DNA of 64,000 nt from Apostichopus japonicus. Taxonomy: Eukaryota > Echinodermata > Holothuroidea > Aspidochirotida > Stichopodidae. The notes beneath the pieces are model-generated. The model saw only the letters and a program-made list of their open reading frames with translations, had not been told where the DNA came from and did not search any database. Below, piece after piece: positions 11,821-24,500 of this stretch (within the stretch, counting starts at the first letter, position 1; each line of letters opens with the position of its first letter). The DNA is taken from positions 18,351,678-18,415,677 of the forward strand of contig NC_092579.1 of assembly GCF_037975245.1 (NCBI RefSeq), written 5' to 3'. The position numbers were made by a program, and so were the translations under genes.

Positions 11821-13360
11821 TAGGTCAAAGGTAATACGAGGTCAATAGAAGACAAGGTCTGAATACCTTGTTAACTTTATGATAACTGGATGCACTCCAG
11901 ACTTGATAGTTGATGGTCCATATTCGTGCAAACTTAACTTTTGCTATCAAAAAAACTTGAAATCTTAGACTGTGCACTGTCACTAAAGCCTGTTTTCTAT
12001 TTTGGTTTATGGACACATTCCTGAAGACTTCTGTCTGATGTGAGGTTTTAGTATATTACAGCCTTTATATTCATATACATTCCATAATTTATAAACAGAA
12101 ACTACTGTAACTGATCTTTAACTCTACTATGGTTTTTGGTGCTTTTGTGTAGTTAATCAATCACACAATCTTGAATATAATTTACTCTTTACCCACTCGA
12201 AAAGAGCCCAAGCCAAATTATGCGAAATTCCGACCTATCTCTGTCATTGTTTTGGTTATCAATATCACAACATAAATCAAGCACATACAGTATACTGTAT
12301 TTATGTCATCATCATTGTCATAATCATTCATTAATTTCTGTACATACTTAAAGATATGCTGCCCAGGTGATACAGTACCAATAGTACAGTGCAGATATGT
12401 AATCACCATGCCTACTGTGATACCATTAAATGTCTCTCAGCAGAGTGAGCCGGTTTCGAAGGAAAAAAGGCTTTTCTTCGAAGGAACCCTTGAGTCCAGT
12501 TGAATCCATGACTGACTTATACTGAGACTAAGTGAGTCATCTAAGGTTCCATTTACATTTTTAACTTTTTATTACATACTGAGCCTAACTGAGGTAAAAG
12601 GCAGTTTGCTGCGCATGTCTCTGATGAAATGTTTTTTGGGATTGTTTTTGTACAACAACTAGCCCGGCTGCTATTCATTTCAAGTTTTGATTCTCTTTAC
12701 CTTAAAAACAGGAAGATTGTTTCAGAATGTCGAGATTGAGTGTACGTAATGATGGAGGCTGTGTTGTAACTGTAAGGGGTCTCTTGCTGTTATTTATAGC
12801 TCCTTTCACTTTCAACCAACTCATTTCCACCATCTTGTCCCTATCCTGTCCTGTGACCTTGTTTTGTGACTTCATAAAACAAAAAAGAACAAGAAGAAGA
12901 AGGATGCCAAGTGGGATTAATTTACCGATCATGAAGAAAACATCCTGTAATGAAGAATTTTGTTCTGAAAACAACAGGATGTTAACTTGGGAGTTTTGTA
13001 CACAAATTTCTTTCTGTACTTGAACAGACCAGCAACAATTGATATCTTTGTGAAATAAAATCTGTCTTAATAGTGGGGGGTTGGGGGGGTCTCTCTTTCA
13101 TTTTATTCCAAGAAAATGGATGACCTTCACTTATTAGATATTTGCAGGTATATCACTATACAGTTGTTTTTTCCACCCAAGGATGTGATGAGCAAATTAA
13201 TTCATGCAAACTGCTATTAAGAAAACTATTTGCTGTTTCTGAGAGGAGATATGTACAGTGTATCCTGTTTCAGTCTGTAAAACCGGTGATATGGCATAGT
13301 GCTGTGCTAGGATCTGAAACAGTTTACTCTCTCTTTGAAAGACTCGTAAAATCATTTTAA
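11821..13360. other. non-coding, no clear feature
   Basis: Overlapping open frames on both strands at 12702-13023 have no domain or splice support. Bases 12457-12486 form a small GAAGGA-rich hairpin. Nothing else supported. Confidence 0.5.
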
Positions 13361-13722
13361 AGGGTGTGAAGACTCGCGCAAAAAGAAACGTCTAGTGCCG
13401 GTAATCTGACCTAGTTTCGAATGAGGTGTAACAGAAGTGTAAGACACCACCATCGATCCCCAGAAAATAGACATACATCTTGCTACCGTCGGTAATTACA
13501 GTATACACTAGTGAACAGTCAGTACATACAGCTGCGGTCAATACCCACAACACAGTGTACACACGATACAGCGATGGACACCTCAGGTCCAGCTAAACAT
13601 AACAAGGTATCACGTTTCATTACTGCATTTTGTAGCACAAGAGAAAAACTTCACTTGCAAGCAATGGAAAGTTAACTTTTTCAGAGGGCGGCACGCTCTT
13701 TGGGGCGAGTCTTCAATGCCTT
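13361..13722. mobile_element. MITE-like element with TTAA/AAAGG inverted ends, about 360 bp
   Basis: The left end (13357-13379) and the complement of the right end (13725-13703) agree at 19 of 23 positions around TTAAAGG and TGAAGACTCGC. Both tips carry TTAA. There is no coding capacity for a transposase. CpG content is higher than in the surrounding DNA. A short ATG frame inside (13573) ends in a donor-like AAG|GTATCA but belongs to the element. Confidence 0.75.
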
Positions 13723-16700
13723 TAAGAAAAGACTTGATCAAGTCTTCTGTCATGTGTGTGAAGGAACATTAAAACCTATGATATCTCCCAAATACAGAAT
13801 ATAATTTTGCTTAGCTCTGTTTATGGAAGTTTTTCATGACAGTTGGATTCATCCCATATTGTAGACCAATTGCGATAGTTGGGTTTGTGTCTCCTTTTAA
13901 GAATTTGTTGCAATGTTTATCAGTTGTACAAGCGGCTTCATATGTTTGGCCGAGAGAAAAATTGAAGAAGAACCGTAGAGTGTGAATCTTATTTACGGAC
14001 CGACTGATAATGATAAATTACATCATAATAACATAATAAAATTAAAATGGAAAGAAGCACAAGCAACAGGAAAGCTTTAGCATTAATTCAGGTGGAACTT
14101 TTATATCAAAGTTTGCTATACACATCCTTAACCTTACAGTAGATAAAATTATAAAGTTGCAATCGTTTAATTACACTCCCTATGCACTTGTTAAATTACA
14201 GAATTCTTGTAGCAATTTTTTTTTGAATATATATTTGGAAACTTCCAGGTTCTCGACTTGAAGCATGGAGAAAGTTACTTCTTTAAGTGGCCCCCTCACA
14301 TTTACTGTTTAGTCAGTCTCTCAGATAATTCGTAGATCTGTTTGAGTTCTTGTTTTCTAGCTTTTCCACCTTTAAGACATGCAAACTCACTTGTTTTGGT
14401 AACCTCTCTATAACCTCTCTAGCATTCTACTAATGATGATGTCACAAAAAAAGACGGAATAAGATGCAAAAATAGAAAAACACTACTTCCCTCACAAATT
14501 TTGCTCCTTCTGAGGGAGTCTTGCATACAGCAGTATGGCCTAATGCTAGCAAATTATTTAGCAGAGTACCTTACTGTGATGAGTTTGGTCAATGAACGCC
14601 TTTTCCGTAAAGTTGCCATCTCGATGTTTTGCTTCCCTGGGAACTTTCATCTTGGCATGCAGCCAAAGTATGATCTCGCGCAGAGGCCTGGGCTTTTGCG
14701 GCATTTGTAACTTTAATACACGACGTTCGTACGTCTGCTCGGAGCATAATCGTGGTACACATAAACAAAGATCTGTTTACATTCATGTATGCTGGAGATG
14801 ATTGTGAAATCGTATAGTCATCATGGTTATTTGAAATATGATAGATGAAATGGCAAGAATACTGGAGTTTGGCCGGGAGGCGGGGGGGGGGGGGAGTTCT
14901 GGAAGGTTATCTACGTCCCAAAAACATAGCATATTCAATACAAGATTTTTTAATGAATATTTCAGGTCTGCAAATCTTCCTGATCGTTTTTGGTGACTAG
15001 GAACGAGAATCATACATCTTTCAAAACTCTTGTTCTGAGGGGAAGTTATGTGATGTGTAGAATTAGAGGAGGGTTTCTTATCAGTTAGGATTCACATACT
15101 GCACATGGCAAATAATTGATGATGAAGGAAGGAAGGATGGAGCAGATAAGTTTTGAGTTAGTATCAAAGCATATTTGCTTTCCTGGCTCCAATTTTATCA
15201 GAGAAGAGTTGTTTACGCCAGACTGTTAAGTCTGATATTTCCTCTTCCCTCTCTTTCTCTCTCTGAAGAAGGAGAAGAAAGGAGGAAATAAATGCATCAA
15301 CATCCATTTCCTGGTTGATACGTCATGAAGCTTGTTCACGCAGTTCTTCATAGTATATATATCAACAATATCAATTGTGTGTATCTTGGGTCAGTTTGTT
15401 GTACTGTACAGCTTTCTTTAAATGTGAATCTCTTACTGCTGCACATTGATTCTGTTACTATATATCCAATGGGGAATTTAGAACTGGACTCACTCATGTA
15501 GCTGGTGTACATCACTGAAATGTGTCCCCTCCCCTACCCATACCCCTGACCTCCCCCCCTATCTCAACCCCACAGAAGTTTATAAATATGCACATTTCAC
15601 CATTTGTCATACAGCTAATTTGTTACTAGGTATTGTACAGTATACCCCCACCTGTCAGTCTTCATCAGGTCAAGGTTCGATATTGAGTCAAGGAATATTA
15701 AAAATATTGTCATATTACAGGGTTTGAACCCAAAACGAAGGTCACAATTTGCATTCATTAGTATGAATTCAACCTTTTCAAGCAAAGATTGAAGTTATAT
15801 TTTCCTAAAAATTAAACCTCACCTAAAGAAGAATAGCACTATTTATAAGGAATCATTGTTTGTAATGAATTTAACTAGATTTCACCTAAATTGGATTTGA
15901 TCATCTCATACTTTATCTTGGAATAGCATTTTGATGTTGGTAGAGTTTTCTTTATGGTGATTTATGCTCATTTTGATCCCTAAATCCCACATAAATTGAG
16001 TTCATTAGATGGGATAGTAGAGATCTTACATTTAAAACAAAGTAAAATTGAAAATTGTTATATTTCTCGTTTTCGCTTTGTTTTTTATGCAATATAAAAA
16101 TGGCACTGGACAATGAAATATTGAGAACTGAATGGAATTAATAGTAAGTTAATTGCTTTGTAACCTTTTGTAATTTTTTTTTAAAAGAATACTTGGTCTG
16201 TGTCATATTTTGGTTAGAATAGTCAGTAGGGAACTTACTCAAGTAACACTTATCTATTAAATGCAAAAAGCTGTTCCAATTTCTTAAATTCCTTACCAGA
16301 GAAGCAGTATTACTTTCCATGTAAATACCACATAATTAAACACTGGCCAATAGCTGGCTGATAGATGTTACTTCCATCATTTTGTGAGAAAGAATTTAAC
16401 CTACTATTTAGTTTCTGACAAGGCCCAATGTGGTGTTCTGAATACCATGTTTTTACAGAAGTAATGTTATCATGTACCCTTCTGTACTTGGAAGTCACTT
16501 AATTTTACATCATAAACTGCAGGCTAATAAAGTGTGGAAAATCTGTTCACTTGATAAAAAAAGAAAAAAAAGGGGGGGAAAAAAGAAGGAGAATAATAAA
16601 ATAACCTTTGACATTTATTCCGTGTCAATGTTTGGTCTTGAGAAAGACATTAACTGTCTAGCCTGTACCTCCATCCACCCACTGATGAGAATACCAGGAG

Positions 16701-17221
16701 ACGAAAAATCAACTCAAATCATCTTTTTTCCAACCAAAGAAGAAAGTGAGTGATCTGCACAATTTCTTCTTGAATGAGCTTACATCTTTCTGGAAAGTAA
16801 ACAGGACTTGCAAAATTTGCTTTTTTTAGAATACTTAGAGATATTTAGGTGAACATCTTAAAATGTTGTTTACTTGCTTGTCCAATTTTCTCTTTCTCTC
16901 TCACTCTTACTCTCTCTTTTTTTTTTCTTTCTTTTTATTGATTTAGTTTTAAGAAATGGAAGTTGTTTTTCAGAGCATCTGCATAATCAATCATACTGAG
17001 GTTGTTTTCAACCTGAGCCTTGCTAACTCAATAATCCCATGCCCATACAGCTGTTGTTGCTCTGCACACAGACAATCATCAGCCTTTGAAAACAACCGTC
17101 ACTGTGATTGGGCTAGTCCACTCTCAAGACGGGGGAAGGGATACTTTTATTCTTTGTTTGCCTATCTACTAATTTCTGCTCTGATCACTTTAAAATATCC
17201 TCATTGCCGTAGATAAGACAG
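13723..17221. other. non-coding, no clear feature
   Basis: No gene supported. Contains poly-G at 14881-14894, a C/T-G/A mirror-like patch at 15238-15292 and A-rich runs near 16558-16600. Confidence 0.5.
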
Positions 17222-17272
17222 ATGTCAGTGGTCGTCACTTCCACAGAGAATAGAGACGTCTCCTTTTCTAAG
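17222..17272 (+). CDS. weak candidate for the first coding exon of PDPK1
   Basis: The first exon must supply a start codon and end in phase 0, because the exon at 21165 begins on a codon boundary. Here ATG at 17222 follows an in-frame TAG (17210-17212), runs 17 codons (MSVVVTSTENRDVSFSK) and meets AAG|GTACGG in phase 0. The resulting protein would be 580 residues; the human enzyme has 556. The start context is poor (C at -3), the donor is only fair, and the N-terminus is not conserved enough to judge. It may be a coincidence. Confidence 0.2.
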
Positions 17273-20200
17273 GTACGGTGAGGTTTTTTTGTAGAGTAAA
17301 AAAAATTCACTGAATTAGATAAAATGGTTGAATCCAAGCAGTGCTATTCCTGAGTTGTTTGTGACCTTGCTATTGCAATACAACACTGGGAGACTTGACA
17401 TGACCCTTTTGGGTAAAGGACACTCAAGCCCTGGAATTTGTTTACTGTTGTTTTTCTCTGTTATTTCATTTGTGGTCTGTGATGATGACGAAGTCTGTGT
17501 GGCTGGCCAGTGGTGTGATTCAGCTGTTTCAATTTCCAATTGCTTTGGTATTGATGTAACTTGGGTTTCGTGTACCAGAGAGAGAGAGAGAGATATATAG
17601 CAAGGAGTAACCCTGGTCTTGCAAATTAACTAGAACAATTTAATCTTGGTTCTTAATGCAACCAACCCATTTCTCAATTATAGTATCGACGACGACTTGG
17701 CCATCCTTGGCTCTACCACCGAAGCAGGCCACGGGGAAGAGTTTTGCTTGTGCTGTTGTTTACAACTGCTTTGACGTAATTGATTTTTTAGTCATAGAAA
17801 GAGACAAACAGGAAATGTTTATAGCAGGGAACAGAGGGAAGGTTCCTTTTGGCATCTGATACATGATTTTATTGGAGACAGTTAGTCTGTAGCGATTGTG
17901 ATGAAGGAAGCAATGAATGTATGTCTTTGACATTTCCAGCGGTTTAATGGATCTTTATTCCACGATTTATCAGCTCTAGAAATCCATCATGAATGTCCTT
18001 CTTATCTTGTTGACCCTCTTCTGAATTTAACCCCTCTCATCAAAAAATAAAATAGAGAGAGGACAAAAAAAAAAGGAACAGATTTCCTTGGAAGCTTTAC
18101 GCAGTTCATATTGTTTTTAGCAGACGTTTATTTGTCTGACGGACGAGCGGTTCAATTTTTGTTTCATCTTGAATCGTAAAGTTGCTTGCATTGTTTGTGT
18201 TTGGGCATTGTTTTAAAGTGTGTTTAATTAGTAACCTGGAGAGTCAACGTTTTTGTTTAATTACTTGCAATTTACCCCAGAAATGAGGACTAACATGTTG
18301 TCAACAGTGTGCTTCAAAAGGTGGAGCTTCCGGAAAAAGGTTTGCAAAAATCACTTTTTGTTTTTTTTCCCCCTGATATTTCAGTGTTTATTGGATTAAG
18401 CTCGTTTGGTTATTGTGTTATTAATTGTTTGTTCCATTCCTTGGCAGTGGTTGTGATAAAAGAAGTAAAACCAGAAAAAAATCTTGTAAGGTTTCCTACC
18501 CTTTAAGTTGTTTTTGTGTTTGTATTGTATTTGTACATAGTACACGATTTGTTGAATCATGTGAATTTCCTTACTTAGTACTGGAAAAATTTTCCGCAAA
18601 AATTCATGCTTGACTTTAAGTTGACTAGTTAAGAGATGAATTTATGAATTTCAGATCTAGATTATCCCATCTGTGGATTAAAGAGGTCTGGTTGATCCAC
18701 GTTTTGTTGTACAGTTTTTTTGTGTCAGTTCTTTGTGTACCGTATGTTACATTATTACATGATGTACTGAGCATTTATGTACAGTATCACATGTGTATGT
18801 AGGTTGCTCAATTTCTTTGAGTCGATCCAACCTCTGTTTCTGACATACGTATGCAAATTTATGTATGCACAGTATGTGTACATATCTAACGCTTGCCAAA
18901 ATTTGTTTATTTGGCAAAGTTTGTTTATTGTACGCATGTACAGAAAAGCGTATACCGTAAGGAAGTGTTTTACCATGTCAGCAATCCCAACACTGTTTAC
19001 TCTACCTGCAGTAATTTTACCTTCCACATGTATGTAGATAAACACTTACTTAATTATAAATAGTCCCCAAGATATAGTGAATCTTACGTTACAGTATCAC
19101 ATGAAAATTGTAGCAAAATGTTTTCACATTGTAATAAGAGGCCCCAGAGAAAGTTGTTGAGTTTGGTCTAGAGGGCACTCGTACTGTAATTTAAGAATCA
19201 CCAACGCAGCTTCACAAAATCAAAACAACTGCTGAAAGGTCTCCTCCTGGTAGCTGAGTACATTATTTAACAGAGAGCTATTTATGCAAAGTTCTATATA
19301 TATACGACATATTCTGGGCAGGTTACCAACGTTTCAGTCGATTCAAAAAGCCGTTCCTTCTTACTATTGGTCTGTAGAAATACATACTGTACATCCAAGT
19401 GGAGGTTCCAAGAACATTTATGGTCATTTTGAATTTTTAACTTCAATATGATTAAATAATTTCAATTCCATGGCAGCTTAATCAGTCTTTTGTCCTGTTA
19501 TGTTTCTCTGTTTAAATCATGCTTTTCCCTGACATGTTCAGACTGCAAAGATGGCTAATGTGTTGAACACCACTTATGGTTTCTAAAGGGATGATGAAAA
19601 GAAAAGTATGCCATGCAGGATAGCTTTAATACCTACTTGTGGGTGTGTTAACCTATGATGATCTTGGTGTTTTCTCATGTTACAAAACAAGTGGAAGACA
19701 TTCCAAAACTGAAATATTTGAGAGTTTGCTTTCTTTTCTGATAATTCTAGATAAATCTAGATAATTTGGAAAGCAACTCCAAAGGTTTCTAAGGAAACCA
19801 AACACGAAAAAGAAAAAAAATAACAACAGTATAATTGCTGGGTTCTGTCGGTGAGCAACAATGGGTTGAAACTGTATTGATACGCAAACCTAAAGTATTG
19901 CAATTTTAAATACACACTGTGAAATACGACTAAAGGAGATGATAAAAAATTGTTTCTTGTGTTTTCTCACCAGCAGGATGCATTGCAGCATTTGATCATC
20001 AAGTTGTTATCCTTCTTCCCCTCTCATCACCTCCCCTCCCCTCTCATCCCCTCCCCTCATTCCCTCCTCTCTTTCTTCCCCTTCCAACGCCAATGAAAAA
20101 AGATGATAAGCATTTTTCACAGGAAGATGACAAAGTTCAAACCTGTTACTTTATCCTTGTGTCATCCTACAATATTATTTTTGGTTACCACCAGGGTCAA

Positions 20201-20361
20201 AGGAGCATTCATGCCATATATTGTAAAGTAACTGTGGTTTGATAAGGCAGATACAGTACTATATACACAGCAGAATTTGGGTCAAAGTTTAACCCTGTTT
20301 GGTTATTGTAGGAATCTTCCAGAATACTGTTCAACTATATGACAACAGGTACTCTGATGAT
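17273..20361. other. non-coding, probable PDPK1 5' intron or upstream region
   Basis: No exon recognised. C/T-rich stretch at 20015-20085. CTGTAC and TGTACA motifs are frequent from about 18.7 kb. Confidence 0.45.
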
Positions 20362-20525
20362 TATAATAATAATAAATAATAATCACAAATAATAATAATA
20401 AATAATAACAAATAATAATAAAAATAATAACAAATAATAATAGAATCAATTTATATAGCGCCAAATCAGAAACAAGAAGTAGCTGCTCTAGGCACTTAAC
20501 AAAACAATTTAATCGCAATCAAAAC
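20362..20525 (-). repeat. retroposon 3' tail (L2/CR1-like) with (AAT)n
   Basis: On the minus strand the sequence runs through GGCGCTATATAAATT into a (TTA)n-rich tail. This is the usual form of L2/CR1-type LINE or SINE 3' ends (GCGCTATATAAAT plus short tandem repeat). On + it appears as an (AAT)n array at 20362-20442 followed by AATTTATATAGCGCC. Confidence 0.55.
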
Positions 20526-21164
20526 AACATGCACAAAGAAATGAGTCTTTAGCTACTGTAACTGTATAGCTTGAAGTAAATTTTGTTAAATTGGACAGTG
20601 GTCAATCTAATGGTTATCTTACTGTATGTTACTGTACTGTACATACAGACTTTCATACTCTTCTGTAGTACTGTACTGTGTTGCTGTATGGTCAAATGTC
20701 CAACCTAACATATATGGGAATAATACAGTACACATAGTACATTATAACAAGAAATGCATCATGGTTGGTTTGCTACTGTATATCAATTACCTGGATTTTT
20801 AAGTGAAGGGTGAGGCAAAATAAAAACAAAAAGAAAGAAATGGGGGTGGGGGGGCGGGGTGGTTCATTAATTGCCACTATGCAGCAAGGTCTGGTTTTTT
20901 AGGTACAGTGCAGTTACTGTACCTCTTTGACTTGCAATAATGCCTTCGGACTCGTCATTCCTCCCCCCCCCCCCTGCCTCGAGTCAAGTTTAAATTGCAA
21001 TATCTGGTAAATCTTCATTGAAACTTCCAATATATATAGGGATACTGGTTCCATTAGAAACAGGAAAAAAAAAGAAAAAAAACATGGATTAGTACATGTA
21101 TGTATATAAAACATTTTGTTTTTAAAATTATGATTTTGTTTGTCATTTCTGAATGTTTTTGCAG
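20526..21164. other. intron sequence upstream of the first recognised exon
   Basis: Ends in the acceptor TTTTTGCAG before 21165. Contains G-rich 20840-20858 and C-run 20962-20974. No coding sequence seen. Confidence 0.7.
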
Positions 21165-21521
21165 TCAAAGGATGCTCAGGCAGGCAGTGGTCATCCTTCC
21201 AGTAAGAAACCAGTCACAGTCTTATCATCTCTGAAACAGCAACAGATAGGGTTCCATCCGCCAGAGAACAGTTTAGACAAAAGGATCCCTGACCCAGGGG
21301 AGGAGAGAGTCATGGCTGTCCCTCAGCCCACAAAATCAGTCCCTGTGAAATCAGGGTCCAGTCCAGACATAGACAGCAATAGACTACAGAGTAATTCAAT
21401 TCAAAACGACAGTCCGCACGTATATAGCCCGCCCCGGGGCCCTCAGCAAACTATCATTAAGAAAAAGCAGAGAAGCGATTTCAGATTCGGTAAACTTCTC
21501 GGAGAAGGCTCCTACTCAGAG
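21165..21521 (+). CDS. PDPK1: PDPK1 exon: N-terminal region and start of glycine loop
   Basis: Acceptor TTTTTGCAG, donor GAG|GTAAGT, phase 0 at both ends, 119 codons. Residues 1-104 are Ser, Pro, Gln and Lys-rich and probably disordered. Residues 105-119 are kinase subdomain I ([15 protein letters not shown]). The third Gly of the usual GxGxxG loop is Ser, as in vertebrate PDK1. The in-frame ATG at 21153 lies in the acceptor tract and is not a start. Confidence 0.95.
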
Positions 21522-24500
21522 GTAAGTGAGATTGTTTGATAACCATCGGCATTATCTGCCCAGGGTACTAATTTTGTTTTGTAAAAAAACAGTCAGGCTC
21601 AATGAATATGGGTTACCATACTGTACGTCCAGATTTATTTCCTTGGACTCTGTCCTCTTTTCCATATCTTATGGGAACGTCCGGTTAAGATGGGCAAGTT
21701 GTCGCCAATTCGAGCATTGTCAGGCTAATTGTTAAGTAGTAACGGTATTGTAAAGTACTGCAACCCTCTGATTTCAATCAGATCTATTGCATTTTAACAT
21801 CATTTTCATGCCCATTACCATACCTGTGAATGTTAAATCTTTGCCCAAAAGGGAAGGGAAACCCCTCGACTTAAAGTTCAAAACACACATTTTATTTGCT
21901 CAAATGGTCTGGGAAAAATTTTAAAGTTTAAAACCCTTCCTGGAAATCATTCTTACTGTAAGGTACTGTACATAGGGCTAGCTATCTGCAGCAATATTAT
22001 AGTGCTGTCTTTAAACATGCTTAAGACTCCATTGGGAAGCAAACACACACAGATGGCGACCTTTCAACAAGCAAGGGTGTTGTTGTAAATTGCCCTTTTG
22101 AACCTTTCTGAATATCAAGGATGTTTTGTCAGTTTCCCTACAATATGTTTATCAATGTCCTGTTTGTTTATCTTCAGTCAGACATAAATCTCTAAATTGT
22201 TGTCATCAATAGTTTCATTAATATCGTCTCTAATTACTGCAAAGTGAAAGTAACCTGGGCTGAATTTATGACACTGTACCTCCCAAGTTGTTGATGGCAG
22301 AAATTGAAGGTGATCACTCGAGAAAACAAATTTTTACCCACAACCCCACTTATTTAGTCCAGAAATTTGCTGTGTTGAAAAGATTGACATTACATAGGAT
22401 TTACAGTCTGTGCGTGTGTTTCCCAGTTGGAGATTATAAACTTGCACAAACAAACATTGAGGGAAAATACAGTATATAAATGTAATTTCCTTTAAGTTCC
22501 TCAAGTTCAAGAAGGGCTTTCCATTTAATATATTAAGCTATATAGTTAATTTATTTTATAACTATTAAGAATAGATGCTGATACTGTACAAGTGTACATA
22601 GGACCAATTAATTGTAAAAAAAAATAAATACATAAAAGAACAACATAACTCACTGCATAGAAACGTTCCATAGGAAATGAAACTGAACTACGTAGCTGAA
22701 TGAGGGGGCAGCTTTCATTATTCATGTGCTATTAACTTATTTATGCTTTGATAAGATACATTAATGCGCATGTATGCATTACAGTGCATTCATTCATTTC
22801 ACCATCAGTACAGTTTATATTATTCATGTACAGTACGGTACAACACAACATGCAGCAATCTATCCTCAGGAAATACTGTAATGATCATGCTCTGTACATG
22901 CTACTGTATGTACAGTACTGTACAATATATACAATTCTCGGACTTCCCTGAAAAGCTCTCTGTGGATCCCCTCAAACATTATGAAAACATCTAAACCGAA
23001 AAACCAAATCTCCAAAGGGCAGATTGACACACATCAGTGACATTTTTCTCATATTTCACAATTTCTGGGAAATATTTGTTTTGAAGTCCAAAACATGAAG
23101 AGTGCATAGTTGAATGAGAGGAGTGTTGGCTGGCTGGCTGGCAAGGTGGGAAGACAGAAAGTAGAGCTGTTTACTACTTTACTTGTCTCGCAATTGCCAA
23201 TTTTGAACAGAATAAAGTGTCTTTGATGACTCATGAGAGTGTGCTGAAGTACATTTGGCACAAGTTTACCAAAAAGTGCTTCACTAACATGTCCTCCTAC
23301 TGTACAGTGGTACTGTACAGTATATTCACAGCGCGTACTCCCTCACCTCATATAACCTACTGTATGCATTACCGTATTAACCTCGCTCTAGCATCTGGCA
23401 ATTGTCTGTATGTGAGTGTGGCCATCTCCCTTCCGTAATTGTATCCATTGCTTCAAAGAGTGTAGTTGCTGTTAATAGTGATATACAACTTTATGTAGAT
23501 TTTAAGTTTACAGTATAGTATTTCTGAGTGACCTGTGCAGGCTGTGCTGGACCTTTTTCTATTCCAAAACAGAATAAACTTGTTTACAACAACCTGATGG
23601 ATTGCTATTCAGGAAATGGGAAAACTATAGGAAATGAGGAAGTTATCTCTCTCTAAGGGAGAGAGAGAGAAAAACAATGGATCGATTAATAATAATAATA
23701 ATATGTGCGTGGGCGTGGGCAATGCAAAAATACTGTACATGTTACGTCATGTGCTGGAGTTGTATACGACCATAAAACTAAAATAGGGGGAAACCCATCC
23801 TCCTAATACACCTACTCCTCACCCCCTCCTCCTCTCCCAAATAAAAACAAAACAATAAACAGTATGTTTACATGGTAACTATGAATTGAAAGGTTTAGAG
23901 TTTCGGTTTAATAGAATGCTGTGTGTTTACATTAATGTTATTGCAATCTCTGAAGTCACTGTGCAGGTATCTACGGTACCCACTGTACAATAATACATGT
24001 GTGTGGGTGGGAGAGTATGTAATGCACATCCACCTATTATATATATTATAATTAGTATTATATATAAGTATTATATAATTATTAAGTATTATATATAGTA
24101 TTATATAATTATGAATGTTGTCTTTTTGTACAGTACATATGTACATTTAGCAATTTAGCGAGATACAGTTTCATCCGAGTTATTTAATGATTCGTTTGTG
24201 GATCGGTGGGGATGAAGAGCTGTGGGTATTTATTATTACTACTCCCTGTAGATGTACAGGACACCCATGTGGGGTATTGATAAGAGGTTGATTTACAGTA
24301 CATCAACTGATTATATTATGTATGACGTTATCTCAGTACTGTATACATACAGCTGTACTGTTTGTATACACGTACAGTACAGTACAGTATGCTGTGCACA
24401 CAGGTGTGGGATCAGTATGTCATAACATACAATGCCGTACCTCCCGACTAGAGTACGTAACCACAATACATACGTAAAGCAACTCTATATATTGAGTAAA

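Noticed and set aside
13573-13605. ATG exon MDTSGPAKHNK ending at AAG|GTATCA, in the right phase for PDPK1 exon 1
   Set aside because: It lies inside the 360-bp element with TTAAAGG inverted ends (13361-13722), so it is transposon sequence and an unlikely gene start.
16472-16753. Open frame ending at a GTGAGT donor-like site, considered as PDPK1 exon 1
   Set aside because: The donor would leave phase 1, whereas the next exon needs phase 0. It also crosses a poly-A/G tract.
17328-17600. Frame with a hydrophobic segment and several Cys, resembling a small secreted protein
   Set aside because: No proper start near the hydrophobic segment; ends in a GA microsatellite; no splice or conservation support.
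21153-21155. ATG in frame with PDPK1, 12 bases before the first exon
   Set aside because: It sits in the pyrimidine-rich acceptor tract ending in TTTTTGCAG. The exon starts at 21165, so the codon is intronic.
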